A stretch of 64,000 nucleotides of DNA from Amycolatopsis alba DSM 44262 (GCF_000384215.1 NZ_KB913032.1:3551665-3615664), one strand, 5' to 3'. Shown: positions 33,532-42,241, numbered from the stretch's first letter. Notes: generated from the sequence alone by a model not told the origin. Translations and numbers: made by a program.

Positions 33532-34158
33532 GTGAACTGGACCGCGTACCTCGACGGCTACTGCGAACGGCTGACCCCCGGACTCTGGGGCGAACCGCTC
33601 AACAGCCTCAGCAACCTCGCGTTCCTGATCGCGGCGATCGCCGTCTGGCGGCAACCGAAAGGCCGCGTCTTCGCGATCCTCATCGGGCTGGTGTTCCTCG
33701 GCAGCACGACCTTCCACCTGCTCGCCACCCGCTGGTCCGCGGCCGCCGACACCGGTTTCATCCTGGTGTTCGTCCTGTACTACGCCGCCGTGTTCCCGCA
33801 CGTGTTCTTCGGCGTCAGCCGCAGGCTGTCCTGGCTGGCGATCCCGGTGTTCCTCGCCTTCACCGCCGTCGTCGCGTCGCTGGGTGGCGGGATGTATCTC
33901 TCGGCGCTGATCGGGCTCGTGGTCTTCGCGGTCATCCTCAAGGGCGAACACCGCCGCAGGTTCGCCCTCGCGGCCGGCGTTTTCGGGGTGTCCCTTTCGT
34001 TCCGCACGGCCGACCACGCCGTCTGCGGGAACTTCCCCGCCGGAACGCACTTCGTCTGGCATCTGCTGAACGGGCTCGTCCTGTATCTGACGGCCACGGC
34101 GGCAACGAGAAGGGCCGCGTCCGAACCGGACGCGGCCCCTTCGCGGCACAGTGACTAG
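33532..34158 (+). CDS. Ceramidase-like CREST-superfamily membrane protein
   Basis: A 208-aa protein with seven predicted helices. The N-terminal motif YCERLTPGLWGEPLNSLSNLAFL, the mid motif GSTTFHLLATRWSAAADTGFI (His and Asp) and the late HFVWHLLNGLVLY supply the conserved Ser, His, Asp and His residues of alkaline-ceramidase-like metal amidases. GTG 33532 gives the family N-terminus; the frame extends to 33469 without a ribosome-binding site. The substrate may be an N-acyl lipid, but sphingolipids are uncommon in actinomycetes. Its 3' end contains a terminator and overlaps the symporter stop. Confidence 0.82.
   Translation: MNWTAYLDGYCERLTPGLWGEPLNSLSNLAFLIAAIAVWRQPKGRVFAILIGLVFLGSTTFHLLATRWSAAADTGFILVFVLYYAAVFPHVFFGVSRRLSWLAIPVFLAFTAVVASLGGGMYLSALIGLVVFAVILKGEHRRRFALAAGVFGVSLSFRTADHAVCGNFPAGTHFVWHLLNGLVLYLTATAATRRAASEPDAAPSRHSD
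34112..34138. terminator. Terminator embedded in the end of the ceramidase-like gene
   Basis: A perfect 12-bp GC stem (GGGCCGCGTCCG and complement) with a 3-base loop, flanked by AA and CTT. It lies within the last 16 codons of the ceramidase-like gene and 17 bases past the convergent symporter stop, so it can serve both strands. Confidence 0.72.
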
Positions 34159-35798
34159 TGGACGCCGATTTCGCGGAGATCCTTGTCGTGCTCGTCGGCG
34201 TGGTAGTCCTCGGGCTCGGTGTCGTCCGTGCCGTTGAAGACCTTCAGCTGCCGTGCGATCACCGTGAAGATCACCGCGATCAGCAGGTTCGCCACCAGCG
34301 CGACGAACCCGACGTAGATCTGCAGCTGCGAACCGCTGAACGGGTGCCAGCCGAAGATCGACAGCTGGTCCAGCGCCAGCGCGGAGCCACCGAAATGCTC
34401 CTTTTTGGTGGCCGGGTTCGGGATGTTGTAAAGCATGATCAGGCCCCAGCCGATGCCGACCACCCAGCCTGCGATCAGGCCCCAGCGGTGGAACCACCGC
34501 GTGTACAGCGAGATCGCGACGGCCGGCAGGGTCTGCAGGATCAGCACGCCGCCGATGAGCTGCAGGTCGATCGAGAACTGCGGGTCGATGAACAGGATGA
34601 ACGCCACCGCGCCGAACTTGACGATCAGCGAGGCGAGCTTGGCCTGCTTCGCCTCCTGGCCCGGCGTCGCGTTCTTCTTGATGTACTCCTTGTAGATGTT
34701 GCGCGTCCACAGGTTGGCCGCCGCGATCGACATGATCGCCGCGGGCACCAGCGCGCCGATGCCGATCGCGGCGAACGCGATCCCGGCGAACCACGAGGAG
34801 AACTGCGAGTCGAACAGCACCGGGACGACGGTGTTCGTGTCGGGCTTGCCGGTGGCGTTGTTGGTGATCGGTGAGACCGAGGCGCTGATCGCGACGTAGC
34901 CGAGCAACGCCAGCAGGCCCAGGACCAGCGAGTACGCCGGGAGCGCAACCATGTTCCGCTTGATCACGCTGCGGCCGCGGGAGGCGAGCACGCTGGTGAG
35001 CGAGTGCGGGTACAGGAACAGCGCGAGCGCCGAACCGAGCGCCAGCGTGGCGTACTGCAACTGGTTGTTGGCGTTGAGCAGGATGCCGTCCGTCTTCGAC
35101 GGCGTCTTGTCGAACTTCGCCTGCGCCGAGTCGAAGATCGCCGACCAGCCGCCGAGCTTCGAGGGCAGGTAGATGATCGCCACGAGGATCACGATGTAGA
35201 TCAGGATGTCCTTGACGAACGCGATCAACGCGGGCGCGCGCAGGCCGGACTGGTAGGTGTAGACCGCCAGGATGATGAAGGCGACCAGCAGCGGCAGGTG
35301 CCCGACGATGCCGGAACCGTTGATACCCATGGTCCGCAGCACCGCTTCGAGGCCGACGAGCTGCAGCGCGATGTACGGCATCGTCGCGATGATGCCGGTG
35401 ATCGCGATCAGCAGCGCCAGCGTCGGCGAACCGAACCGGCCGCGGACGAAGTCGGCGGGGGTGACGTATCCGCGAACACGCGAAACCGACCACATGCGCA
35501 GCGCCGGCATCAACACGATCGGGTAGACGATGATCGTGTACGGCAGGGCGAACATGCCCATGGCGCCGGCACTGAACATCAGCGCGGGGACGGCGACGAA
35601 CGTGTACGCCGTGTAGAGGTCACCGCCGAGCAGGAACCAGGTGATCCACGAACCGAACTTGCGGCCGCCGAGACCCCATTCGTCCAGGTGGTCGAGAGTG
35701 TTGCCTGCCTTCCAACGCGAAGCGACGAAGCCGAGCACGGTGACCACCGCGAAGAGGAGCGTGAAGATGATCAGCTCCGGCCATTGGATGTTGGTCAC
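34155..35798 (-). CDS. mctP: Sodium:solute symporter, monocarboxylate uptake permease type
   Basis: A 547-aa polytopic SSS-family transporter with about 13 helices. Recognisable pieces are LDEWGLGGRKFGSWITWFLLGGDLYTAYTFVAVPALMF in helices 1-2, RGYVTPADFVRGRFGSPTLALL, and the late TRWFHRWGLIAGWVVGIGWGL. It resembles MctP/MctC, which import pyruvate, acetate, propionate or lactate; the exact substrate is inferred. It follows and overlaps a DUF3311 gene (ATGA), the usual small partner. The cytoplasmic tail is acidic and His-rich. Confidence 0.88.
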   Translation of the reverse strand: MTNIQWPELIIFTLLFAVVTVLGFVASRWKAGNTLDHLDEWGLGGRKFGSWITWFLLGGDLYTAYTFVAVPALMFSAGAMGMFALPYTIIVYPIVLMPALRMWSVSRVRGYVTPADFVRGRFGSPTLALLIAITGIIATMPYIALQLVGLEAVLRTMGINGSGIVGHLPLLVAFIILAVYTYQSGLRAPALIAFVKDILIYIVILVAIIYLPSKLGGWSAIFDSAQAKFDKTPSKTDGILLNANNQLQYATLALGSALALFLYPHSLTSVLASRGRSVIKRNMVALPAYSLVLGLLALLGYVAISASVSPITNNATGKPDTNTVVPVLFDSQFSSWFAGIAFAAIGIGALVPAAIMSIAAANLWTRNIYKEYIKKNATPGQEAKQAKLASLIVKFGAVAFILFIDPQFSIDLQLIGGVLILQTLPAVAISLYTRWFHRWGLIAGWVVGIGWGLIMLYNIPNPATKKEHFGGSALALDQLSIFGWHPFSGSQLQIYVGFVALVANLLIAVIFTVIARQLKVFNGTDDTEPEDYHADEHDKDLREIGVH

Positions 35799-36073
35799 TT
35801 GACGTCCCCCTCGTCGAGCTGGTCCACGGACAACCGGTCGGGACGCTCACTGGTCGGCTTGTCCTTGGTCATCACGTAGACGATCCCGGTGCACAGGACG
35901 CCGACGGCCACGAACACGAATTGGAACCAGTAGAAGAACGGCATCCCGAACAGCCGAGGGCCGTCCGCATTGAACAGCGACGTGATCAGCACCAGCAACG
36001 GGATGATCAGCAGGAGGTTCCAGGGACTGAACTGAAAGCCCCTCACCTTCCCGTCTGACTTACCTGACGCCAT
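35795..36073 (-). CDS. DUF3311 small membrane protein, partner of the symporter
   Basis: A 92-aa protein with two membrane helices (WNLLLIIPLLVLITSLFN and FYWFQFVFVAVGVLCTGIVYVMT) separated by the family motif RLFGMPFFYWFQ. Proteins of this family precede SSS carboxylate symporters in many actinomycetes and may help assembly or activity. Its stop overlaps the symporter start, so the two are coupled. Confidence 0.88.
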   Translation of the reverse strand: MASGKSDGKVRGFQFSPWNLLLIIPLLVLITSLFNADGPRLFGMPFFYWFQFVFVAVGVLCTGIVYVMTKDKPTSERPDRLSVDQLDEGDVK

Positions 36074-36276
36074 CGGACCTCACCTAACATTCCCGTAACC
36101 CCGGATGGACCCGATGACCCTAGAACCTCTTGCCCACCTGGGTCACGCCTGTCCGATATCGATTTGATCAGCGACGCCCCATACGACGAAGGGCGGTTGC
36201 CGTCCCGCTCCGCGCCGGATATCAATAGCCGCAGTCGCGAACAGCAACTTCGCACGCAAGATCAAAGGGGCATCGG

Positions 36277-37893
36277 ATGAAGAAACTCCGCTATGCGGTG
36301 GTGATCCCGGCTGTCGCCGGCACCATGCTGGCCGGGTTCACTCCTGCGTTCGCAGGACCGGAGGCTGCCAAACAGCAGCCTCTGAACTCCACCAACATTC
36401 CGGCGCAGTACGCGAACCAGAAGCTCGACTGGCACAAGTGCAAGGCGAACGAACTGCCGTCCGCGCCGCCTCCTGGGGCCGAGAACATCGAATGCGCGAC
36501 CTACCGTTCGCCGCGCAACTGGTACAAGGCGAACGAGGGCATCGACCTGACGATCGCCGTCAGCCGCCTCGCCGCCACCAGTGGCACCGCGACGGCCAGT
36601 GTCATCACGAACCCTGGTGGCCCCGGCGCTCCGGGCCGTAACTTCCCGGCCCGTCTGCGTAACCAGACGAAGCTGCGTGCGAACCAGGAGATCGTCGGTT
36701 TCGACCCGCGCGGTACCGGCAAGAGCACCAACATCACCTGTGGCAACGCGGTCGGCACCGGCTCCGACCTCGACCCGCGCGACCGCAGCCGGGCGAACCT
36801 CAACCTGATCCTGGACGCCACCAAGTACGCGGCGGACTCCTGCCAGGTGAAGTCCGGCGAGCTGGGCCCGCTCATCAACACCGCCCAGACCATCCGCGAC
36901 GTCGACCTGCTGCGCGTGCTCCTCGGCCGCGACAAGATCAACTGGGTCGGCTACTCGGCTGGCACCTGGATGGGCGCGCACTACGCGCAGCAGTTCCCCA
37001 CCCGCACCGGCCGCTTCCTGCTCGACTCGTCGGCCGAGTTCACCACGACCTGGCAGAACTCGTTCGACGGGCAGCCGCTCGGCTTCGAGCGCCGCTGGCG
37101 TCAGGACTTCCTGCCGTGGATGGGCAAGTACGACAAGGTCTACGGCTTCGGCAAGAACGGTGAGGCCACGCGCCAGAGCTACGAGAAGGTCCGCTTCGCG
37201 CTGACGCAGAACCCGGTCGAGGTGGACGGCGTCCCGGTGTCGGCCAACGCGCTCGACTCGACCATCGCGTCGTACATCTACTCGAAGCGCAACTTCCCGG
37301 CGCTGGCCGACTACCTGGTCAACCTGAAGACGCTGACCGAGGGCACCGGCTCGCAGCAGCAGAAGGCCTCGGCCGCGCAGAAGGTCAAGGCGGAGACGGT
37401 GGACGCCGACGGCGTCATCGGCCCGCAGCCGCTGTTCGTCCCGAGCGACGGCGACTCCTACAACGCCAGCTTCTGGTCCATCCCCTGCAACGAGGGCCCG
37501 TGGGTCGGCAACCGGCAGACCGCCATCCGCCAGTCGCAGAAGCTGATCGACCGCGATCTGCCGCTGCTCGGCGCCGGCTGGCTGATCCAGCCGTGCATCT
37601 TCTGGAAGAACAAGCCGGTCGACCTGCCGAAGCTCGACGGCCGCGGCGTCCCGCCGGTGCTGATGGTCCAGTCGGTGCACGACCCGGCGACCCCGATCGA
37701 GGGCGCGACCCGTGCGCACCGCGCGTTCGCCAACTCGCGGATGATCACCGTGACCGGCGAGGGTGACCACGGCATCTACGCCGGCGGCAACGCGGGTGTG
37801 GACAAGGTCGTGGAGGACTACCTCGTCGACGGCAAGGTGCCGAACGACCAGAGCCTCCCCGGAATCCCACTTCCGGTGCCCGCGGGCGGCTGA
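36277..37893 (+). CDS. Secreted tripeptidyl aminopeptidase-like alpha/beta hydrolase
   Basis: A 538-aa exported serine peptidase. A Sec signal (KKLRYAVVIPAVAGTMLAGFTPAFA, cleavage after Ala26) precedes an alpha/beta hydrolase. The nucleophile is Ser227 in GYSAGTW, the acid probably Asp469 (VHDPATP) and the base His498 (GDHGIY). An oxyanion-type NPGGPG appears near 110. The C-terminal TAP-like domain is included. Streptomyces relatives remove tripeptides from secreted protein N-termini. AAAGGGG precedes the ATG and a strong terminator follows, so it is a single-gene unit. Confidence 0.92.
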   Translation: MKKLRYAVVIPAVAGTMLAGFTPAFAGPEAAKQQPLNSTNIPAQYANQKLDWHKCKANELPSAPPPGAENIECATYRSPRNWYKANEGIDLTIAVSRLAATSGTATASVITNPGGPGAPGRNFPARLRNQTKLRANQEIVGFDPRGTGKSTNITCGNAVGTGSDLDPRDRSRANLNLILDATKYAADSCQVKSGELGPLINTAQTIRDVDLLRVLLGRDKINWVGYSAGTWMGAHYAQQFPTRTGRFLLDSSAEFTTTWQNSFDGQPLGFERRWRQDFLPWMGKYDKVYGFGKNGEATRQSYEKVRFALTQNPVEVDGVPVSANALDSTIASYIYSKRNFPALADYLVNLKTLTEGTGSQQQKASAAQKVKAETVDADGVIGPQPLFVPSDGDSYNASFWSIPCNEGPWVGNRQTAIRQSQKLIDRDLPLLGAGWLIQPCIFWKNKPVDLPKLDGRGVPPVLMVQSVHDPATPIEGATRAHRAFANSRMITVTGEGDHGIYAGGNAGVDKVVEDYLVDGKVPNDQSLPGIPLPVPAGG

Positions 37894-37909
37894 AACCCCT
37901 AGGGATTGT

Positions 37910-37948
37910 GGCCCCGTCGAGTTTCGGCTCGGCGGGGCCCTTCTTTTG
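37910..37948 (+). terminator. Rho-independent terminator after the TAP-like gene
   Basis: A 12-bp stem (GGCCCCGTCGAG, one G-T pair) with a 6-base loop, followed by CTTCTTTT. It starts 17 bases after the peptidase stop. Confidence 0.88.
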
Positions 37949-38025
37949 CCCGGTCCACAGACCTGTGCACAGAGTTGTCCACAGGCTGGGGGTAACTCGG
38001 GTTGCTCGGGTTCGGTGGGGAGTCC

Positions 38026-38070
38026 CGAGCGCCACGCTCGGGACGTTGAGCGTCTCTGGCGTGGCGCTCG
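38026..38070. promoter_or_regulatory. Inverted repeat upstream of an XRE regulator
   Basis: Exact 12-base arms (CGAGCGCCACGC, 38026-38037; complement 38059-38070) with 21 bases between, ending 50 bases before the ATG of the XRE gene. It may be an operator or the end of the upstream transcript. Confidence 0.55.
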
Positions 38071-38120
38071 TGACCGCCGGGGTCGCCCTGCGGGGGAGTG
38101 GCGGTATTAGTATTGGGTTT

Positions 38121-38405
38121 ATGGTGCGAGTGCCGTTGACGGACGAGGAGCGCGAACGTGGCGAGCGGCTGGGGCTGGCGCTCCGGGACGCGCGCGCGTC
38201 GGCGTCGCGGAGCATGGTCGAGGTCGCGGCGGAGGCCGGGATCTCGGTGGAGACGCTCCGGAAGATCGAGACCGGCCGGATCCCGACGCCCGCTTTTTTC
38301 ACGGTGATGGCGCTCGCGGACGCCGTCGGGCTGCCGCTGGACGTGCTGCGGGCCGCAGCCGAAGGCGCCGCTCCGGACATCGCCGACGTCGCGGAAGCCA
38401 GCTGA
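38121..38405 (+). CDS. XRE-family helix-turn-helix regulator
   Basis: A 94-aa DNA-binding protein of one HTH domain: LGLALRDARASASRSMVEVAAEAGISVETLRKIETGRIPTPAFFTVMALADAVGLPLDVL. No second domain. The ATG at 38121 follows a -10-like TAGTAT (38108-38113) by 7 bases, so the mRNA is probably leaderless; the longer frame back to 37908 crosses the terminator. It is isolated between convergent or unrelated genes, and its target is not apparent. Confidence 0.86.
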   Translation: MVRVPLTDEERERGERLGLALRDARASASRSMVEVAAEAGISVETLRKIETGRIPTPAFFTVMALADAVGLPLDVLRAAAEGAAPDIADVAEAS

Positions 38406-38631
38406 GCCGACAGCCTGAGCTGGGCTGAAGCGGAACGGGCCCGCCACCCTTCTCCGACGCGGGCAACGCTCCCATCCCCTTGTCCACAGGCCCCCACCGT
38501 TGTGGACAACTCCCGCCCCCGAACGCTTTCACCCCCGCCCCCGTCACCCCCTGCCGATACGCTGGTGCAGGGCGCGCCCCCCAGGGACGGGTGGGGGATG
38601 GGGTTCGCGGGTGTGGGGCGAAAAAGTGGGG

Positions 38632-39207
38632 TCAGGGGCGCAGGGCGGCCAGGGTGTGCGCTCGGTCGTTCAGGTAGAGGAAGCCGTCGATCGGCAGGTC
38701 GAAGCTGTTCAGCAGGCTTTCCATGGTCGCGTATTCGTCGACGGAGAGCCGCAGGTTCTCGTTCACCGCGTGCGCGATGAGGACGTCGGCCAGTTCCTCC
38801 CACTCGCCCGACCAGTGCAGGGTGCGGTAGAAGGCCAGGACGTCCGGCGCGACGCGGTCGGCGATCTGGTCGAGCAGGCTTTCGCCGAAGAAGCTGATGC
38901 GTCCGGCGGCGAGGTCGGCGACGGTCGGGTTCGCCGGATCGGCGGCGGTATCCGGATTGCGGACCACGCCGGGGCCCGCCACCGGGTAGCCCGTCTTGAC
39001 GTGGCCGTTGTCCTCGACCAGCACGATCAGGTGCACGCCGTACCGTTCGCCCGCGCAGCGCCAGCGGCCGTTGTGCTGTCTGCGCCGGGGTTCGCTCGGA
39101 TCGTTCGCGACATCCTTGATCACCGCGATGATCTGCTCGTCGGTCCAGCCGACAGGGAACTCGCTGGTCGCCCGCCGCCCGTTCCCCGGTGCGTGCCCAC
39201 CGCCCAC
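38632..39207 (-). CDS. EndoU-like/MafI-like two-part protein
   Basis: A 191-aa cytoplasmic protein without signal peptide. The first 80 residues resemble the C-terminal portion of bacterial EndoU nuclease domains (GGGHAPG, SEFPVGWTDEQIIAVIKDVANDPS, then RYGVHLIVLVEDNGHVKTGYPV). The last 75 resemble MafI-type immunity proteins (FYRTLHWSGEWEELADVLIAHAVNENLRLSVDEYATMESLLNSFDLP). GTG 39207 has AAAGGAG 6 bases upstream. The first EndoU catalytic His segment is missing, so it may be inactive. A toxin and its immunity partner in one chain would be unusual; the family calls are by eye. Confidence 0.6.
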   Translation of the reverse strand: MGGGHAPGNGRRATSEFPVGWTDEQIIAVIKDVANDPSEPRRRQHNGRWRCAGERYGVHLIVLVEDNGHVKTGYPVAGPGVVRNPDTAADPANPTVADLAAGRISFFGESLLDQIADRVAPDVLAFYRTLHWSGEWEELADVLIAHAVNENLRLSVDEYATMESLLNSFDLPIDGFLYLNDRAHTLAALRP

Positions 39208-39236
39208 TCGTGCTCCTTTCGTCGCATCGAGGGTAA

Positions 39237-39272
39237 CCCGCGTTCGGAGTATCCGAATGATCCGAACGCGGG
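39237..39272 (-). terminator. Hairpin between the ABC operon and the EndoU-like gene
   Basis: Exact 12-base arms (CCCGCGTTCGGA and complement) with a 12-base loop that itself begins a nested TCGGA-GTA-TCCGA. It lies 12 bases after the membrane-protein stop and 30 bases before the EndoU-like start, so it probably ends the upstream operon. Confidence 0.72.
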
Positions 39273-39283
39273 AACGGGTGACC

Positions 39284-40528
39284 TCAGCCGGTCACGCTGA
39301 GCAAGACCGAACCGACGACCAGCACATCGACGCCACGCATGACCTGAAGAGCCGCCCCACCGCCGCTGACGTCGTAGTTCATCGGCGGCCGGGTCGCCGT
39401 CCGCAACGCGGCGACGACGGCCAGCGGGACAGCGAGCCACGCCGACCAGGCCGAGGCCACCCCGAGTGCCAGCGTCACCAGACCGAGCGAAACACCCCAT
39501 CCGAGACCGAGTATGGCGACCACCAGGCCGTTGACCAGCCGCAACTCCCAGTCGGACGCGCCGAGCCACCGCCTGCGGCCGGGGTTGCGCCACAGCTCGC
39601 CGAGCCCGCCGACGAACGGCACAAGCGCCGCATACGCGCCGACCGCGAACAGCGGCCCCGCAGGAACGGCAGGGAAGGCCAGGTGCCCGACACCGACCAG
39701 GCACGCGATCACCACACTCGCCGCCGCGTACCGACGACGGCCGAGCACCCCGGCCCACGCGAGCCGCAGCGCCGTCGGACGCCGCAGCGACAGCCACGGC
39801 ACCGGCTGCGATTCCGGGATCAGCAGCATGGGATCCATGAAGACCGCGGCCATCGCCCGCAGCAGCCGCGCGTTCCAGCCGTCGACCAGTTCCTGGCGCC
39901 CGACCCCGGACATCGGCTCGCCGCCGAAGGCCACCGCCACCGCCACGACGAACAGCGCACCGGCCAGCACGTCGACCGCGACCGGGCCCAGTCCGGCGGC
40001 GGCCACCGCCAGACCGGCCAGCGCGAGCACGACCGGTCCCGCGGTTTCCCCGCGGATCGCCGTCCGCCGCGCGGTGACGGCCGCCAGGATCGCCCCGGAC
40101 GCGGTCAACGCCGACATCGCGATCCACACGTCCCTCAATCCGCCACCGATCGCGGTGACCAGCGCCCCGGTGTAGCCGACCACCAGGACCAGCCCGGACC
40201 AAAGCGTCCACATCCGTTTCACGACGACACGACGCCTGTCGACGTCGGCGAAGTCCATCCACGTCAGCGCCGCCGGTTCGGCCCAGACGAAACCGCGCCG
40301 GAGCAGGCTGCGCCAGAAGATCGCGCACAGCACGACCAGCAGACCGAACACCGCCGGGAAGTCCACAGCGGACAGTCCGAAAAGGATCGAACGCAGCTTC
40401 GGCATGTTCTCGAACGCGGTGAACAGCGCGCCGAATCCGAACAGCGCCAGGAAGGTCTGGTAGTCCCCGCTGAGCAGCCCGCCGAATCGCTGTCGTCCCG
40501 GAACGTGCGTGGGGGCTTTGGCGGTCAC
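39284..40528 (-). CDS. Polytopic membrane protein paired with an ABC ATPase
   Basis: A 414-aa protein with about ten hydrophobic segments (YQTFLALFGFGALFTAF, FGLLVVLCAIFW, LVLVVGYTGALVTAI, VVLALAGLAVAAAGLGPVAVDVLAG and others). It is not a standard permease sequence; it may belong to the DUF6297-type group found beside ABC ATPases. GTG 40528 overlaps the ATPase stop (GTGA). The pair probably forms an exporter. Substrate and direction are unknown. Confidence 0.78.
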   Translation of the reverse strand: MTAKAPTHVPGRQRFGGLLSGDYQTFLALFGFGALFTAFENMPKLRSILFGLSAVDFPAVFGLLVVLCAIFWRSLLRRGFVWAEPAALTWMDFADVDRRRVVVKRMWTLWSGLVLVVGYTGALVTAIGGGLRDVWIAMSALTASGAILAAVTARRTAIRGETAGPVVLALAGLAVAAAGLGPVAVDVLAGALFVVAVAVAFGGEPMSGVGRQELVDGWNARLLRAMAAVFMDPMLLIPESQPVPWLSLRRPTALRLAWAGVLGRRRYAAASVVIACLVGVGHLAFPAVPAGPLFAVGAYAALVPFVGGLGELWRNPGRRRWLGASDWELRLVNGLVVAILGLGWGVSLGLVTLALGVASAWSAWLAVPLAVVAALRTATRPPMNYDVSGGGAALQVMRGVDVLVVGSVLLSVTG

Positions 40529-41130
40529 CACAACTCGAGGGTCGAGTCGGCCGCTTCGAGCAGCGGGGGATGGTGCGTGGCCACGACGACGGCAGCCCCG
40601 GCCTTGGTGGACCGTGCGATCAACGACGTCAGCCATTCCTTCCCCGCGACGTCGAGCGCCCGTTCGGGCTCGTCGAGAAGCAACACGTCGTGCGGCCGCA
40701 CTGTCGCGCCGAGGAGCAGCAGACGACGACGCTGCCCTGCCGAGAACTTGCCCGCGGTGACCTTCGCGCGTTCGGAAAGGCCGGCATCCGACAGCAGCGC
40801 GTCGAAATCGCCGAGATCGGCCCCGAACGAGCCCTCCAGCAGTTCGAGATGCTGGAGCGGGGTCAGTTCGGCGAAGAAATCGGAATCGTCGAACAGCACG
40901 GAAACCTTGCGGCGAAAGGAAACGTCGCGTTCATCGGGCTTTCCGCCCGCGACGACGACCCGGCCCCGCTGCGGGGTCTGCGTGCCGTACAGACACCGCA
41001 GCAGGGTCGATTTCCCGACCCCGTTCGGGCCGACGATGACCGCGCATTCACCCGCCTCGACCTCGAAGTCGAGTCCGTCGAACAACCAATGCTCCCCGGC
41101 CTGGACGCCGAGCCCGCGTACGTCGATCAT
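40525..41130 (-). CDS. ABC transporter ATP-binding protein, short form
   Basis: A 201-aa ATPase with Walker A GPNGVGKST (34-42), signature FSAGQRRRLLLLGA (129-142), Walker B VLLLDEPERALD (149-160) and H-loop ATHHPPL. The signature reads FSAGQ instead of LSGGQ, and the protein is shorter than usual, like CcmA-type ATPases. ATG 41130 overlaps the oxidoreductase stop, and its own stop overlaps the membrane-protein start, so all three genes are coupled. Confidence 0.88.
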   Translation of the reverse strand: MIDVRGLGVQAGEHWLFDGLDFEVEAGECAVIVGPNGVGKSTLLRCLYGTQTPQRGRVVVAGGKPDERDVSFRRKVSVLFDDSDFFAELTPLQHLELLEGSFGADLGDFDALLSDAGLSERAKVTAGKFSAGQRRRLLLLGATVRPHDVLLLDEPERALDVAGKEWLTSLIARSTKAGAAVVVATHHPPLLEAADSTLELW

Positions 41131-41999
41131 CGGCCGCGCAACAACTCGATCACCGGGGCGAACGCGTCCATGTTGTGCTCCAGCACGGTGAAATAGGTGA
41201 AGCCGAACCGCTCGCGATGCGCCAGGATCTGTTCCGCGATCTGCTCGTGCGTACCGACGAGCGCGGTCGGCAATTCCGCGAGCTGCGCCACGGTCAGCGC
41301 GCCGTCGAGCAGATCCCGCAGGCTCTCCAGCCCTTCTTGCCGGTCTTCGACCACGGCGACGAAATGCGGGAGGAGGTTGAATTCGGCCTCGCGCCCGTTC
41401 AGTTTCCCGCGGACGAAGTTCACCCGCTCCTCGATCCCGGCCGCGTCGTCGGGCACGAGCGGCCCACCGTCGGGAACGGCCGCCGTACCGGTGAACCCGA
41501 TGATGTCGGCGTGTTCGGCGGCGAGCGTGAGCAGCCTGTCGCCGCGACCGGCGATCATCAGCGGCGGTCCCGGTTTCTGCACCGTGGGCGGTTTGTGTTT
41601 TTCGTCGGCGTAGAGCCGTTTGAGTTCTTTGATGGTGTTTTCGAGGTGGTCGACGCGTTTTCCGGCGCGGGGGAACTCCATCCCCGCCGCCTCGAATTCG
41701 GCCTTCACGTAACCGGCCCCCAGGCCGAGTTCCAGCCTGCCTTCGGTGAACTGGTCCGTGCCCGTGACGTCGCGGGCCAGCAGCGCCGGGCGGTAGAAGC
41801 CGGTGTTGATGACGAAGGTGTTGAGCCGCGGTCGGGTCGTCACCTCGGCGGCGAGCACCAGAGCGGGGAACGGCGGGGCCATGCCGAGGTGGTCGGCCGC
41901 GCCGATGACGTCGAACCCGAGGTCCTCGGCCTTCCGGCACTTCTCGACCCACTCGGCCCGAGCCGCCGGGACGACCATGTTGACGCCGAATTTGACCAT
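41127..41999 (-). CDS. LLM-class F420-dependent oxidoreductase
   Basis: A 290-aa TIM-barrel flavin/F420 enzyme of the luciferase-like superfamily. It shows MVKFGVNMVVPA at strand 1, LGFDVIGAADHLGM, the family stretch FTEGRLELGLGAGYVKAEFEAAGMEFP, PPLMIAGRGDRLL and the close LVGTHEQIAEQILAHRERFGFTYFTV. ATG 41999 starts the family sequence; the longer frame to 42065 has no ribosome-binding site. It is coupled by 4 bases to a small ABC ATPase, an unusual pairing. The substrate is unknown. Confidence 0.9.
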   Translation of the reverse strand: MVKFGVNMVVPAARAEWVEKCRKAEDLGFDVIGAADHLGMAPPFPALVLAAEVTTRPRLNTFVINTGFYRPALLARDVTGTDQFTEGRLELGLGAGYVKAEFEAAGMEFPRAGKRVDHLENTIKELKRLYADEKHKPPTVQKPGPPLMIAGRGDRLLTLAAEHADIIGFTGTAAVPDGGPLVPDDAAGIEERVNFVRGKLNGREAEFNLLPHFVAVVEDRQEGLESLRDLLDGALTVAQLAELPTALVGTHEQIAEQILAHRERFGFTYFTVLEHNMDAFAPVIELLRGR

Positions 42000-42190
42000 G
42001 CGCCCACGGTACTCAGCGCGAAAGAAGAAGGCCTCATCCCCAGGAACGACCCTGAGGATGAACACACGCAGCCCGGACCCGAGTGGATCCCACCGGCACC
42101 GAAAGGTCTCCCAAAGGGCGCCCCGCGCCCGACGGAGACTTCACCGCTCGAGCGCCCTCTTTCGGGCCGAAGGCCCACGGAAACTCGATG

Positions 42191-42241
42191 AAGGGGCGCC
42201 CTCCCGCGCCAACGTGACGTTGACACGAAACGGCGCCCCTT
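42191..42241 (-). terminator. Terminator-like inverted repeat after PEPCK
   Basis: AAGGGGCGCC (42191-42200) and its complement (42232-42241) with a 31-base interval, 13 bases after the PEPCK stop. The arms have the AAGGGGC style of the 9417 hairpin. Confidence 0.6.

Noticed and set aside
33520..35493. Minus-strand 657-codon frame over the ceramidase-like and symporter genes
   Set aside because: It shifts out of frame with the true symporter and runs antisense through the ceramidase-like gene; composition is Arg/Asp/Gln-rich shadow sequence.
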